In this document: one piece after another, positions 5,562 to 5,745 of the stretch
Position numbering within the stretch: the stretch's first letter is position 1
Layout: each line of letters starts with the position of its first letter
Source: Burkholderiales bacterium
GTDB lineage: Bacteria; Pseudomonadota; Gammaproteobacteria; Burkholderiales; Burkholderiaceae_C
Length of the DNA stretch: 5,745 bases
Direction: 5' to 3'
Assembly: GCA_947458895.1 (NCBI GenBank)
Contig: CANHBY010000117.1
Span: 1-5,745 of the forward strand
Notes under the pieces: model-generated
What the model was told of the DNA's origin: nothing
What the model saw: the letters and a program-made list of their open reading frames with translations, nothing else
The model's database searches: none
Position numbers and translations under genes: made by a program

Positions 5562-5745
5562 CGGACTGGGACGTCATTTGGACCCTGCTGGGTCTGACAG
5601 TGATCACAGTGGTCACGCGTTCGTTTTTCTTTTTATTGCGCCGTGAGTTGGTGTTTCCCGAGATCGTTCAGCGCGGCCTGCGCTACGCGCCTCTGGCCGC
5701 CCTGATGGCGGTGGTCGCACCCGAGGTGGTGATGACCCAAGGCCA
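5558..5745 (+). CDS. azlD: AzlD family branched-chain amino acid exporter, small subunit, 3' truncated by the window
   Basis: The ATG at 5558 overlaps the azlC stop as ATGA and has GGAG five bases upstream, so the pair is an operon with coupled translation. The first 62 residues are visible and open to the window end. They show the usual AzlD start: a first membrane helix (VIWTLLGLTVITVVTRSFFF), a basic loop LLRRELVFPE, and a second hydrophobic stretch RYAPLAALMAVVAPEVV. AzlD is normally about 100-110 residues, so roughly 40-50 are missing. It acts as the small partner of AzlC in the inner membrane. Confidence 0.9.
   Translation, partial: MTDWDVIWTLLGLTVITVVTRSFFFLLRRELVFPEIVQRGLRYAPLAALMAVVAPEVVMTQG

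Overview
The window looks like chromosomal DNA of a betaproteobacterium, most likely Burkholderiales and probably Comamonadaceae. This rests on the moderately GC-rich coding style, the gene families and the tRNA sequence, and is not a species call. No plasmid or phage genes are visible.

Layout: (1) Positions 1-894 (+) carry the 3' part of a GGDEF-EAL protein whose EAL domain keeps its catalytic signatures, so it is probably an active c-di-GMP phosphodiesterase. (2) Positions 895-1428 are a convergent intergenic region. It holds a probable short terminator, a long imperfect palindrome with 15-bp perfect terminal inverted repeats flanked by a short direct repeat (a MITE-like element), and an apparently empty stretch with one possible mobile-element-like motif. 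(3) Positions 1429-3798 (-) encode a sedolisin (S53) serine-carboxyl peptidase made as a lipoprotein, with three C-terminal Ig-like repeats. Its 5' leader (about 3846-3940) is a clear GEMM-I c-di-GMP riboswitch, followed by sequences able to form competing hairpins. (4) Positions 4102-4276 (-) hold an initiator tRNA-fMet(CAU) with its -10 element and intrinsic terminator. (5) Positions 4445-4765 (+) are a small unrecognised ORF. (6) Positions 4812-5745 (+) are an azlC-azlD pair overlapping by ATGA; azlD runs off the end.

The most interesting theme is c-di-GMP. A gene for an enzyme likely to degrade this messenger sits tail-to-tail with a surface protease gene whose mRNA carries a c-di-GMP-sensing aptamer. 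The pairing suggests that cell-surface proteolysis is tied to the biofilm/motility switch. Whether ligand binding turns the protease on or off cannot be decided by eye. The tRNA and the AzlCD exporter appear unrelated neighbours.
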